NCBI GenBank assembly: GCA_018815325.1 | Contig: JAHIYE010000009.1 | Coordinates: 1-64,000, forward strand | Source of the DNA: Gammaproteobacteria bacterium | GTDB taxonomy: Bacteria > Pseudomonadota > Gammaproteobacteria > Burkholderiales > Burkholderiaceae_C | Length of the DNA: 64,000 nucleotides | Direction of reading: 5' to 3' | Shown: one piece after another, positions 20,323 through 28,286 of the stretch | Position numbering within the stretch: the stretch's first letter is position 1 | Layout: the number at the start of each line of letters is the position of its first letter | Notes under the pieces: model-generated | Told to the model about the DNA's origin: nothing | The model's input: only the letters and a program-made list of their open reading frames with translations | Databases searched by the model: none | Program-made: the position numbers and the translations under genes

Positions 20323-21321
20323 TCAAACCATCGCATCTTCAGCGCCACCGCCAATCACGATTTGCCCCTCATCGGCAAGGCGTCGGACAGTTTTCAATAT
20401 TTCTTTCTGCTGCGCTTCCACTTCAGAAAGGCGCATCGGACCGCGTGACTCAAGGTCTTCCCGCATGGTGTCAGCCGCACGCGAAGACATATTGGCAAGG
20501 AATTTATCCTTGAGCGCGGGCTGAGCCCCTTTGAGTGCAACAATCAAGGCATCAGAAGCCACCTCTTTGAGCACCATCTGTATGGCCTTGTCATCGAGCT
20601 TGATGACATCATCAAACACAAACATCTTGTCCATGATCTTCTGGGCCAAGTCTGCATCATGTGAGCGGATTGACTCAATTACCGTGCCCTCAATGACGGT
20701 TCCCATCAGATTGATCATCTCCGCCGCAGTTTTGACACCTCCGAGCGAGGATTTTCGGACCTTGTCCCCACCCGCCAGAACCTTGAAGAGGACCTCATTC
20801 AGATCCTTGAGTGCTGTCGGCTGAATACCCTCCATGGTCGCTATGCGCAACATAACCTCATTGCGTTGACGCTCCGTGAGATGCCTGAGGACGTCGACAG
20901 CCTGGTCGTAATCAAGATGCACCAGAATAGCGGCCACAATCTGGGGGTGTTCATTGCGAAGCAATTCGGCCACTGACAAAGGATCCATCCATTTCAGACT
21001 CTCAATGCCTGAAACGTCGCCCCCTTGCAAAATTCGATCAATTAGCAGCGCGGCCTTATCATCCCCCAGCGCCCGCTTCAGCACCGAACGCACATAGTCA
21101 CCCGAATCTGACACCAACAGACTTTGCGAGGCCGCCACTGACGTGAACTTGTCCACGACTTCGTCAACCCGCTCCCGCGAAATGGTTTTGGTCTTTGCTA
21201 TCGCCTCGCCCAGTTTTTGGACTTCTTTGGGTGATAAATGCTTAAAGACCTCCGACGCCTCCTCCTCTCCCAGAGACATAAGGAGAATTGCAGCATCTTG
21301 CAGGCTGGAATCTTGTGCCAT
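20323..21321 (-). CDS. fliG: flagellar motor switch protein FliG
   Basis: C-ring protein that contacts the MotA stator and makes torque, 332 residues. The N-terminal FliF-binding domain, the middle domain with EHPQIVAAILVHLD, and the C-terminal torque helix with charged residues (QKIMDKMFVFDDVIKLDDKA) are all present. It lies between fliF and fliH. Confidence 0.97.
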   Translation of the reverse strand: MAQDSSLQDAAILLMSLGEEEASEVFKHLSPKEVQKLGEAIAKTKTISRERVDEVVDKFTSVAASQSLLVSDSGDYVRSVLKRALGDDKAALLIDRILQGGDVSGIESLKWMDPLSVAELLRNEHPQIVAAILVHLDYDQAVDVLRHLTERQRNEVMLRIATMEGIQPTALKDLNEVLFKVLAGGDKVRKSSLGGVKTAAEMINLMGTVIEGTVIESIRSHDADLAQKIMDKMFVFDDVIKLDDKAIQMVLKEVASDALIVALKGAQPALKDKFLANMSSRAADTMREDLESRGPMRLSEVEAQQKEILKTVRRLADEGQIVIGGGAEDAMV

Positions 21322-21341
21322 GTTCTATCAGCTCAGCGCCC

Positions 21342-23021
21342 TCAGGCGGCACCCTCGCCACTTACCCAGCCCTTGATGATATTCGCAACTGCCGCAGGAT
21401 TGTCCCTTGTCAATTTACGAGCATCTTCTAGGCGTAATTCCTCAACGGTTGGACCCAGTGGAATCGCTGACTTAGCTGGCGCAGGCAATTGCGGCCGCTC
21501 AGGCTCTTCTGCCAAAACAGCGTCCAGCGTATTGTTTCTCATTTTGACCGGAGGTTTAGCCATGGCTTTAGCGGCAGGGCGGATCAAACCCACCAGAACC
21601 AGCATGGCGAACAACAAGGTTCCGACTGGCCATGCAAAACTACGGACCAGCTCCTGTATTTCAGGCTGCCTCCAGAGCGGCACCTCAACCTGAACAACTT
21701 GCTCAACAGTAAATGGAGCATTCATAAGGTTCACGGAGTCACCTCGGTCCTTACTGAAACCAATTGTCTCACGTACAAGCGCAGTCATCTGTTCAATCTG
21801 CTGCTCTGTAAGAGGCACCGTTGTGACCTTTCCCTTAGCATCCGTTTTGCTCTGGTGATTGACCACCACAGCGGCACTGAGGCGCTTCACAACACCTGTT
21901 CCTGCACGCACGACCTTGACAGTCTTGTCAACCTCATAATTAATGATGGACTCGCGCTTCGAACTCCCAGCATTTGCTGCTGCAGCACCAGCCGCGGGGG
22001 CCAAGGTCTGCGCCGGTCCATTGATGGGTGCCGCTGCAGGACTGGGGGGCTGATTTGTTGTTGCACCCGGTACGCCGGCCGGAGGCGCTCCTGCACCCGC
22101 ACCATTGCTTTCAACCAGCTGCTGACTCCGGATGGCTCCCGCATCTGGTCCCTGATTGGGCCTATGCGACTCGGAAGTCGACTCGACCTGAGTGAAGTCC
22201 ACTTCAGCACTGACTTGCGCTTTGATATTCTGTCGCCCAACCACTGGCTCAAGAATATCAAGAATGCGCTTGCTGTACATCTGCTCTATTTGCTGCACAT
22301 ACTGCAACTGCTGAGCATCCACGGCACTCGCAGCTCCATCAGCTTTGTCTCCTGGCATTGACAGCAGCTTCCCCGTATCGTCCAGCACGCTGACTGCAGC
22401 TGGATTCATTTCAGGCACGCTCGAAGAAACCAGGTGAACAATGCCAGACAACTGCGACTTTTCAAGCGCCCTGCCTGGATAGAGGCTCACCAGAACAGAT
22501 GCTGATGGCTTCTGTTGCTCCCTGAAGAATCCATTCTGGTTTGGCAAGGCCAGATGCACACGGGCACTCTGAATAGAAGATAGTGACTGGATCGAACGCG
22601 TTAACTCACCTTCAAGTCCGCGCTGAAATGTTAGCCGCTCCTGAAATTGAGTCATGCCAAACCGGTTGGCCTCCATCATTTCGAAGCCTGCTACTGACCC
22701 CTTGGGCAGCCCCTGCGATGCCAACCGCAGCCTTGCATCATGCACGCGATCAGCCGGCACCAAAATGGCTCCGCCACCCTCGGCATACTTATAAGGCACA
22801 TTCATCTGGGACAGCTGCGCAATGATGGCCCCCCCATCTTTATCTGCGAGATTAGCGTATAGCACCCGCCACTCGGCCTGTCGCCCCATGACAAGCCCGA
22901 CGATGCCGATAGCCACAAAAAGAGCCACGCCCAAGGCCAACCGAAGCATTTGACCCCGATCCAGCCCGGACAATCTATCGGCGAAAGACAGGTTAACAGG
23001 GATTGTGGCGGCGGCAGTCAT
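21342..23021 (-). CDS. fliF: flagellar MS-ring protein FliF
   Basis: Forms the MS ring in the inner membrane. It is 559 residues. Transmembrane helix 1 is near residues 25-45 and a second near 450-470. The YscJ-like ring-building motifs lie at about 55-180 (YKYAEGGGAILVPADRVHDA). A Pro/Ala/Gly-rich linker lies at about 300-355. The cytoplasmic tail that binds FliG is at the C-terminus. The ATG at 23021 (MTAAATIPVNLSF) is chosen over an upstream in-frame start that adds 48 residues with no family character and reads toward fliE. Confidence 0.94.
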   Translation of the reverse strand: MTAAATIPVNLSFADRLSGLDRGQMLRLALGVALFVAIGIVGLVMGRQAEWRVLYANLADKDGGAIIAQLSQMNVPYKYAEGGGAILVPADRVHDARLRLASQGLPKGSVAGFEMMEANRFGMTQFQERLTFQRGLEGELTRSIQSLSSIQSARVHLALPNQNGFFREQQKPSASVLVSLYPGRALEKSQLSGIVHLVSSSVPEMNPAAVSVLDDTGKLLSMPGDKADGAASAVDAQQLQYVQQIEQMYSKRILDILEPVVGRQNIKAQVSAEVDFTQVESTSESHRPNQGPDAGAIRSQQLVESNGAGAGAPPAGVPGATTNQPPSPAAAPINGPAQTLAPAAGAAAANAGSSKRESIINYEVDKTVKVVRAGTGVVKRLSAAVVVNHQSKTDAKGKVTTVPLTEQQIEQMTALVRETIGFSKDRGDSVNLMNAPFTVEQVVQVEVPLWRQPEIQELVRSFAWPVGTLLFAMLVLVGLIRPAAKAMAKPPVKMRNNTLDAVLAEEPERPQLPAPAKSAIPLGPTVEELRLEDARKLTRDNPAAVANIIKGWVSGEGAA

Positions 23022-23191
23022 ATTGCTTTCCGTAACGTGGTGCCTAAGGGCATATCGATGCCGCCAATTATTCGACCTCCCCCCGAAAACATTAGGTTGA
23101 TAAGCCCCGGATTTACCCCCTACTTCAAATTCAACTTTTCCTGGGTCGTTGCTAGCATCAGTCACCCCATTACTTCCCGGGAAGCCCTGAT

Positions 23192-23509
23192 ATGGATCTT
23201 AAAATCTCAGCCTCGTCGATGCCACTGACTTCGCGCATGGGTATTGCCCCAATATCCGGCACGTCGCAAGCCACGTCTGCGCAGGTCGGCGGATTCTCGG
23301 GTGCGCTCAAATCTGCCCTCAGCTCAGTTAGCCAGACTCAAAATGAAGCCACGCGTCTACAAAGAGAGGTTCAACTGGAAAACCCAAAGGTCAGCCTCGA
23401 AGAAACCATGGTTGCGATACAAAAGGCCCAGATAGGCTTTCAGGCCACGCTACATGTTCGCAACCGCATGGTTCAAGCTTATACAGACATCATGAACATG
23501 CAAGTCTGA
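23192..23509 (+). CDS. fliE: flagellar hook-basal body protein FliE
   Basis: Small rod protein (105 residues) joining the MS ring to the rod. It has the FliE C-terminal signature VSLEETMVAIQKAQIGFQA and the ending VRNRMVQAYTDIMNMQV. It is transcribed away from fliF across a 170-bp gap that must hold both promoters; I saw no convincing sigma-54 or sigma-28 site there. Confidence 0.96.
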   Translation: MDLKISASSMPLTSRMGIAPISGTSQATSAQVGGFSGALKSALSSVSQTQNEATRLQREVQLENPKVSLEETMVAIQKAQIGFQATLHVRNRMVQAYTDIMNMQV

Positions 23510-23610
23510 AAAAGCCCAGTCATCACGCAATGTTTGTGAAAAACATGCCTTCTGAGTCGCCCCGGGAGTTGAGGAAGCTCCAAGCGTGAATAGATTACGG
23601 TATCTGCACC

Positions 23611-23884
23611 AAATCAGACAGATTTTCCCCGGAAGTGCGGGGGCGTGCTGTATGCATGGTGCAAGTGACCCAAGGCGATTACCCGTCGCTGTGGGCTGCC
23701 CTTGAGTCGATCACCCCGAAGATCGGCTGCATGCCCCAACCACTGCTGCATGGAGCGAGAGCGCAGCAAGGTACTGAAACAGAAATTCAAGGAATTGCGC
23801 CTGCTCCCTGAACCCCTCAAGACGGACACCTGTTTTTGCCTTGGCGACGCTCTGACCGCCATTGCCCTCAAAAACCTGGGGTGA
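23611..23884 (+). pseudogene. decayed IS3-family transposase OrfA remnant
   Basis: One frame from 23611 reads RFSPEVRGRAVCMVQVTQGD and then YPSLWAALESITPKIGCMPQ. This is the N-terminal part of IS3-family OrfA (helix-turn-helix region). After about 23735 the homology jumps to another frame, where ERERSKVLKQKFKELR matches the leucine-zipper end of the same protein family. So there is a deletion of roughly 20 codons plus a frameshift. No OrfB, no terminal inverted repeats and no target duplication are visible. The flanking bases 23510-23610 show no gene. Confidence 0.7.
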
Positions 23885-23894
23885 CACTCAACCG

Positions 23895-24194
23895 CTAATG
23901 AAGAATCACCTGTTGGCTGCCAATTTCTCTGTCCAGATGCGCCAGCCACGGCTCAGCCAAATAGCGAACCTGCGCATCATTGTGCAGTATCCGTTGCATG
24001 ATCTTCGACTTTTCCAGTCGCTGCTGAGGGAGCAACTCTTCGCTATGTGCCCTGACGCGTAGCTGCTCGATAAGTACCGCACAAACCCCCTCAAACCTGA
24101 CAACTTCTTCCCAGTCCTCAGCCTTGGCGGCATCCAGCATTCCACGGCTGCTGACCTCGATGGCCTTGTAATAGTCAATCAGGGTCTTTGTCAT
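23895..24194 (-). CDS. fliT: flagellar export chaperone FliT-like protein
   Basis: Small helical protein of 99 residues directly downstream of fliS (1-bp gap). Length, charge pattern and position fit FliT, the export chaperone for the filament cap FliD that also binds FlhDC in enterics. Sequence conservation in this family is low, so the name leans on context. Confidence 0.8.
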   Translation of the reverse strand: MTKTLIDYYKAIEVSSRGMLDAAKAEDWEEVVRFEGVCAVLIEQLRVRAHSEELLPQQRLEKSKIMQRILHNDAQVRYLAEPWLAHLDREIGSQQVILH

Positions 24195-24195
24195 C

Positions 24196-24630
24196 TCAAG
24201 CCCCCTTGCCGACCTGGGATCCTGGCGTGGTTGTGACTTCGCTGCGGATTTGATTCCAAGCCTCAGCGACGGGGCGAATCAATTGCTCAACTTCTTCCAG
24301 CATGCTCTTGTCCGTATGCAGATTTGCTTCGGAAAGCCTCACGATGCAATAGTCATATAAACCACGAAGATTGGCAGCCAACTCTCCACCTTGCGCATCG
24401 TTCAGTGCAGCCTTCAAGCCTTCTTCGATCAAGCGTACAGCACGCCCAATTGCCTGACCTTTTCCTGCAATGTCGTTCGCCTCGATTGCCACCTTGGCCT
24501 TACCCACCGACTGCAACAACGCATCGTAGAGAAGGCCAACCAACTGATGGGGATCCGCCCCTGTCACAGAGGTTTCTACACTTACTGTCCGGTAAGCATT
24601 TGCAGAGCGCATATTGACTGGTGTGAACAT
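24196..24630 (-). CDS. fliS: flagellar export chaperone FliS
   Basis: Cytosolic flagellin chaperone of 144 residues. It has the family landmarks AYRTVSVETSVTGADPHQLV and LLYDALLQSVGKAKVAIE, and a central RLIEEGLKAALN. It prevents early flagellin polymerisation. It precedes fliT and has its own sigma-28-like promoter. Confidence 0.95.
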   Translation of the reverse strand: MFTPVNMRSANAYRTVSVETSVTGADPHQLVGLLYDALLQSVGKAKVAIEANDIAGKGQAIGRAVRLIEEGLKAALNDAQGGELAANLRGLYDYCIVRLSEANLHTDKSMLEEVEQLIRPVAEAWNQIRSEVTTTPGSQVGKGA

Positions 24631-24662
24631 CTTGAATTCCGGTTGTGTGCTCGATATTTAAT

Positions 24663-24689
24663 TTATCGGCATATCTACGGGTAACTCAA
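24663..24689 (-). promoter_or_regulatory. sigma-28 promoter of fliST
   Basis: A perfect GCCGATAA (24670-24663, minus strand) has TTGA exactly 15 bp upstream (24689-24686). It lies 33 bp before the fliS ATG and just after the fliD stop, so fliST can be made as late genes apart from fliD. Confidence 0.75.
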
Positions 24690-24707
24690 GACCACTTTTA
24701 TTCAATT

Positions 24708-26120
24708 TCAGCTAGTTTTATTCCATTGCGCCAGTTGAGCCGTCACAAATGAGCCTAAGGATTGCATTTGCACCATCCGCGCATCCAGATCCGAGTATTG
24801 CTTGCGGAGTTGCGTCTCTACGCGGGCCGCCCGGTCCGTCACCCTGGTTTGCTCATCCGTATTTCGTGTGATCGAGCCCTGAATTGCGGTGGACTTATTC
24901 GTAACCGTACCGTCGGATGCAATCAACCCCTTGGCAAAGTCTCGGAATTTGAGACCAAAGCCATTGGTGGTGGCATCTCCATTGTTTGTCGTGAATAAGT
25001 TTTGAAGATTGCTCATATCCTTCATGGCTGTCGTCAGCTTGGCCGTGTTCAGCGTCAGTGAGCCATCGGCCTGGCGCTCCAGACCCACCTCGGAAAGCCG
25101 GGAGAAAGTTGATCCAAGGCTGCCAGAATTAAGTACGCTATTCAATACACTTTGAATGCCCACGGTAGTGGAGTCTCCCTGAAGCGCGCCTGACCTGCCC
25201 CCTGGCACATACTTGGTGGAGTCAGTAAGTGTCTTGTTCAACGCGGTGAATGCATCAGCCAAAGCTTGAACCTTTTTCTGCAAGGCTTCCTGATCCTGCT
25301 CGACCGTGATGTCCACGGGTGCAGTCGTTACCTGGTTCAATTTGAGTGTAAGGCCAGGGACGATATCTGTCAGGACATTGGTTGCCGACTGAATCGCAAC
25401 TCCATTGAGTTTTGCAGTTGCATCCAGCCCTGACTGCCCCAATTCCATGCCGGCAGTGCTGCCCGGAGGATTCGCCAAACTTGTGAAAGAAAGGCTGTCC
25501 AAGCCAGCAAACCCACTCGAAGAGATTTGGAATCCAGCCGCCTCCCCCGTGGTACTCGATCGAAAAACCAGACGCTCCTGTGTACCACTGCGCAGCACCG
25601 TAGCAGCCACACCCGCATTGGCCGCGTTGATCTTTCCTGCGATCACCGTGAGTGAATCATCCCCATTGATACTGACTGCAACAGGTCCGCCTGCCCCAAC
25701 AAAGCTGCCTGTACTCCAGTTGCCCAGTTCAATCGTCAGATCACCCGTTTCACCGGCAATTCCGAGTGTTCCTCCCGTTGCGATGTTGCGCGAGGCGGTT
25801 GTTTGGGCACGCGCCAGCTGCGTCACCTCAAAGCCAAATATCGCTGGCGCAGCCGAAGAGCTTGCCGTAGCTGTAACGGCTGATGTATTCGAAGACGTTG
25901 CCTTGTATTGCGCCCAGCCATCCGTGGTCGCGAGTGCTGCAGCCGCATCCCCTAGAGCCGAAACCTGCGACTTGATACTTCCGTACAAAGACAGCTGCGT
26001 TTGGAGGGTGCTGGCCTTGACCTGCAATGGCTGCAAAGGCTGCTTCTCAATTGCAACCAGCTGCGAGACGATGCTGTTGACATCCAGACCACTGCCGACA
26101 CCCGGTGATGATATTGCCAT
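24708..26120 (-). CDS. fliD: flagellar filament cap protein FliD
   Basis: HAP2 cap that folds and inserts flagellin at the filament tip. It is 470 residues. The N-terminal FliD_N domain is clear (SSPGVGSGLDVNSIVSQLVA). The C-terminal FliD_C domain has coiled-coil ends (NTDEQTRVTDRAARVETQL). The C-terminal residues QFAQWN-like (TAQLAQWNKTS) are typical. GGAGGCC precedes the ATG. A strong terminator separates it from the flagellin gene upstream. Confidence 0.95.
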   Translation of the reverse strand: MAISSPGVGSGLDVNSIVSQLVAIEKQPLQPLQVKASTLQTQLSLYGSIKSQVSALGDAAAALATTDGWAQYKATSSNTSAVTATASSSAAPAIFGFEVTQLARAQTTASRNIATGGTLGIAGETGDLTIELGNWSTGSFVGAGGPVAVSINGDDSLTVIAGKINAANAGVAATVLRSGTQERLVFRSSTTGEAAGFQISSSGFAGLDSLSFTSLANPPGSTAGMELGQSGLDATAKLNGVAIQSATNVLTDIVPGLTLKLNQVTTAPVDITVEQDQEALQKKVQALADAFTALNKTLTDSTKYVPGGRSGALQGDSTTVGIQSVLNSVLNSGSLGSTFSRLSEVGLERQADGSLTLNTAKLTTAMKDMSNLQNLFTTNNGDATTNGFGLKFRDFAKGLIASDGTVTNKSTAIQGSITRNTDEQTRVTDRAARVETQLRKQYSDLDARMVQMQSLGSFVTAQLAQWNKTS

Positions 26121-26173
26121 ATTGGCCTCCTACGATACTAAGTCTAGTGCGGAATCGCGACTTCGAAAACGCC

Positions 26174-26206
26174 AAAAAGCGGCGTTGGCATACGCCAATC
26201 GCCGCT
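26174..26206 (-). terminator. Rho-independent terminator after flagellin gene
   Basis: On the minus strand a GC-rich stem AGCGGCG-A-TTGGC pairs with GCCAA-CGCCGCT around a GTAT loop, and a T-run follows (26178-26174). It lies 44 bp after the flagellin stop and before fliD. Confidence 0.88.
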
Positions 26207-26249
26207 ATTGAAAAGCCGGGGAGTTCCACCCCGACCTTTCTTGCCGTGC

Positions 26250-27017
26250 TTAACGCAACAAGGCGAGAACACCCTGTGGACCTTGATTGGCCTGCGCCAC
26301 CATGGCCGTACCCGCTTGCTGGAGCACTTGCGCACGTGACAGATTCGCTGTCTCCATGGCGTAGTCAGCATCCATGATACGACCACGAGCAGCCGAGAAA
26401 TTCTCTGCCCCCACGCGCAGATTGGCCACCACTGACTCAAAACGATTCTGTGTAGCACCCCAGGTTGCACGCACGGCGTTGATAGCCGTGATATCGGCAT
26501 CAGCAGTCGCAATGCTCAGCGTGCCTGCAGCCGACGTTTGCGAAGCAGCTGTGGTCGTAACCGTGATGGTATCAGCGGTATTGGCCCCAACCTGAAAGGT
26601 CGAAGAGACTGCTGCCATCAAGTTCACACCATTGAAACTTGTGCCACCAATGATTCGGGTATTTTCCGCCTGGAGCAGTCCCCACTCAGCCGTCAGCGCC
26701 GTGGTGTTCGCACCAGCATTGGCACCCTGCACAGCCAATTCACGCATACGCTGCAGGTTGTTAGCGATGGTGCCGAGTGCGCCGTCAGCAGTTGCCGCCA
26801 TGGAGATAGCATCATTCGCATTGCGAATGGCCACATTCATGCCGCGGGCTTGTGCCTCCAGGCCGGCTGCAATTGCCATGCCGGCGGCATCGTCTTTGGC
26901 GCTGTTGACACGCAAGCCTGAAGACAGACGCGCCATGGCAGACTGCAGGGAAACACCGGTATTTGCCAGCCAGCGTTGGCCAGTCATCGATGCAACGTTT
27001 GTATTGATACTAGACAT
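26250..27017 (-). CDS. fliC: flagellin (minus-strand copy)
   Basis: Filament subunit of 255 residues. It consists of the conserved D0/D1 N-terminus (MSSINTNVAS, then RLSSGLRVNSAKDDAAG) and the C-terminus (ANLSRAQVLQQAGTAMVAQA), with only a short Ala/Thr-rich middle. It thus lacks the outer D2/D3 domains. The D0 segment SMTGQRWLANTGVSLQ departs from the usual SLNAQRNL pattern kept in the plus-strand flagellin. The ATG at 27017 with AAAGGAGC upstream is the real start. It has a sigma-28-like promoter and a strong terminator. Confidence 0.95.
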   Translation of the reverse strand: MSSINTNVASMTGQRWLANTGVSLQSAMARLSSGLRVNSAKDDAAGMAIAAGLEAQARGMNVAIRNANDAISMAATADGALGTIANNLQRMRELAVQGANAGANTTALTAEWGLLQAENTRIIGGTSFNGVNLMAAVSSTFQVGANTADTITVTTTAASQTSAAGTLSIATADADITAINAVRATWGATQNRFESVVANLRVGAENFSAARGRIMDADYAMETANLSRAQVLQQAGTAMVAQANQGPQGVLALLR

Positions 27018-27151
27018 TTGAAGCTCCTTTAAAGCTAAGTTAATCCGGCATTCCTGCCATGCCCCTCCAGCCCTGCTGATAGGATTAGACCGGGACGCCC
27101 CCATGGCACCAGCCGGACGACGAGCCCTAGTTGAAGAACCCGTTGGATTAG

Positions 27152-27178
27152 CTTTCGGCCAAAATTGCTGGAAACTTA
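27152..27178 (-). promoter_or_regulatory. sigma-28 promoter of minus-strand flagellin
   Basis: TAAG (27178-27175) and GCCGAAAG (27159-27152) on the minus strand are 15 bp apart. The -35 region reads TTAAGTTT, close to TAAAGTTT. The leader to the flagellin ATG would be about 130 nt. Confidence 0.65.
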
Positions 27179-27255
27179 AGGGCTAATTGAAATTCTCAGC
27201 CCCGAAACATCGGAATTAACCCGCTTTCCCCGCTTTTATCTGGCAAACAAGAAGT

Positions 27256-27282
27256 TCAAGTTTCTTCAGAATTTGCTGACCG
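27256..27282 (+). promoter_or_regulatory. possible sigma-28 promoter of plus-strand flagellin
   Basis: TCAA (27256-27259), within TCAAGTTT, is followed after 15 bp by GCTGACCG (27275-27282). The -35 and spacing match the other flagellar late promoters here; the -10 is weak (four of eight). It would start about 70 nt before the flagellin ATG. Confidence 0.5.
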
Positions 27283-27356
27283 TGTACTTAAGTCGGCGCA
27301 GGAGCTGACACCATCGGGGATTAGCCCGGAACTACTCAGCTTTAAAGGAGCTACAA

Positions 27357-28160
27357 ATGGCAGCATCGATCAACACCAACGTCGCTTCGTTGAATGCGCA
27401 GCGCAACCTGTCGACATCATCCAGCTCTCTGCAGACATCCATGCAGCGGCTGTCTTCAGGCTTGCGTGTCAACAGCGCCAAAGACGATGCCGCCGGCCTT
27501 GCCATTGCCGAGCGCATGGACACTCAGACCCGCGGCATGAATGTGGCCATTCGCAATGCGAATGATGCTATATCCATGGCACAAACAGCGGAGGGTGCAC
27601 TGGGCGCCATCTCCTCGAATTTACAACGCATGCGCGAACTCGCGGTACAAGGCGCCAACGGTACAAACACCGGCGCCGATCTCGCCTCGCTGGATGCTGA
27701 ATATGTGCTCCTTGCTGCAGAAAACACCCGGATTCTCAGCTCCACAAAATTCAACGGTGTATCGGTCCTGGCTGCTGTGAGCTCACAATTCCAAGTAGGT
27801 GCCAATGCAGGAGATGTGATCACTGTGTCTGTCGGCGCTGCCAGTCAGACAGCAACGACCCTGGGCTCCACAAATGCAACAGCCTCGGCACAGTTAACGG
27901 CGATTGATACCGACATCAACACCATGACAACGATTCGCGCTACCTGGGGTGCCTCACAAAACCGCTTTGAGCAAGTTATCGCCAACTTGCGCGTCGGCGC
28001 CGAAAACTCTGCCGCGGCACGTGGACGCATCGTTGATGCCGACTACGCCATGGAAACGGCAAACCTCTCACGCTCGCAAATCTTGCAGCAAGCAGGAACG
28101 GCAATGGTTGCTCAAGCGAATCAGCTGCCCCAAGGCGTACTGGCACTTTTACGCCAATAA
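27357..28160 (+). CDS. flagellin (plus-strand copy)
   Basis: Filament subunit of 267 residues with canonical D0/D1 ends (INTNVASLNAQRNL; SSGLRVNSAKDDAAGLAIAE; C-terminal RSQILQQAGTAMVAQANQ). The central region is short and rich in Ala, Ser and Thr, offering many hydroxyl residues for O-glycosylation. It is about as long as the minus-strand copy but closer to the family consensus, so it may be the main subunit. GGAGCTACAA precedes the ATG. The gene is followed at once by two GT41 glycosyltransferase genes on the same strand. Confidence 0.95.
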   Translation: MAASINTNVASLNAQRNLSTSSSSLQTSMQRLSSGLRVNSAKDDAAGLAIAERMDTQTRGMNVAIRNANDAISMAQTAEGALGAISSNLQRMRELAVQGANGTNTGADLASLDAEYVLLAAENTRILSSTKFNGVSVLAAVSSQFQVGANAGDVITVSVGAASQTATTLGSTNATASAQLTAIDTDINTMTTIRATWGASQNRFEQVIANLRVGAENSAAARGRIVDADYAMETANLSRSQILQQAGTAMVAQANQLPQGVLALLRQ

Positions 28161-28286
28161 TCTAGATATCGGCCTTCTCCTGACTAAATTTAGTCCAATT
28201 TGTTCGGAAGGGTATTTGTATTTGCCCGTCTGATGCGTGTGGTTTCAGCTCCATGCATCCGGCTTTGACCCTCATTGATAGCGCAC

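Larger units (their letters stand above)
27018..27356 (+). other. divergent promoter region between two flagellins
   Basis: This 339-bp gap holds no gene. It carries outward-facing sigma-28-like promoters for both flagellins and long untranslated leaders, with near-identical AAAGGAGCT ribosome-binding sequences ahead of each start codon (27024-27032 on the minus strand and 27343-27351 on the plus strand). Confidence 0.7.

Noticed and set aside
23022-23191. Search for sigma-54 or sigma-28 promoters between fliF and fliE
   Set aside because: Candidates such as TGGGTCGTTGCT have the wrong spacing between GG and GC; no sigma-28 -10 with a matching -35 was found.
23614-23949. Minus-strand frame upstream of fliT as an extra gene
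   Set aside because: It is antisense to the IS3 relic and overlaps the end of fliT; composition is not protein-like.
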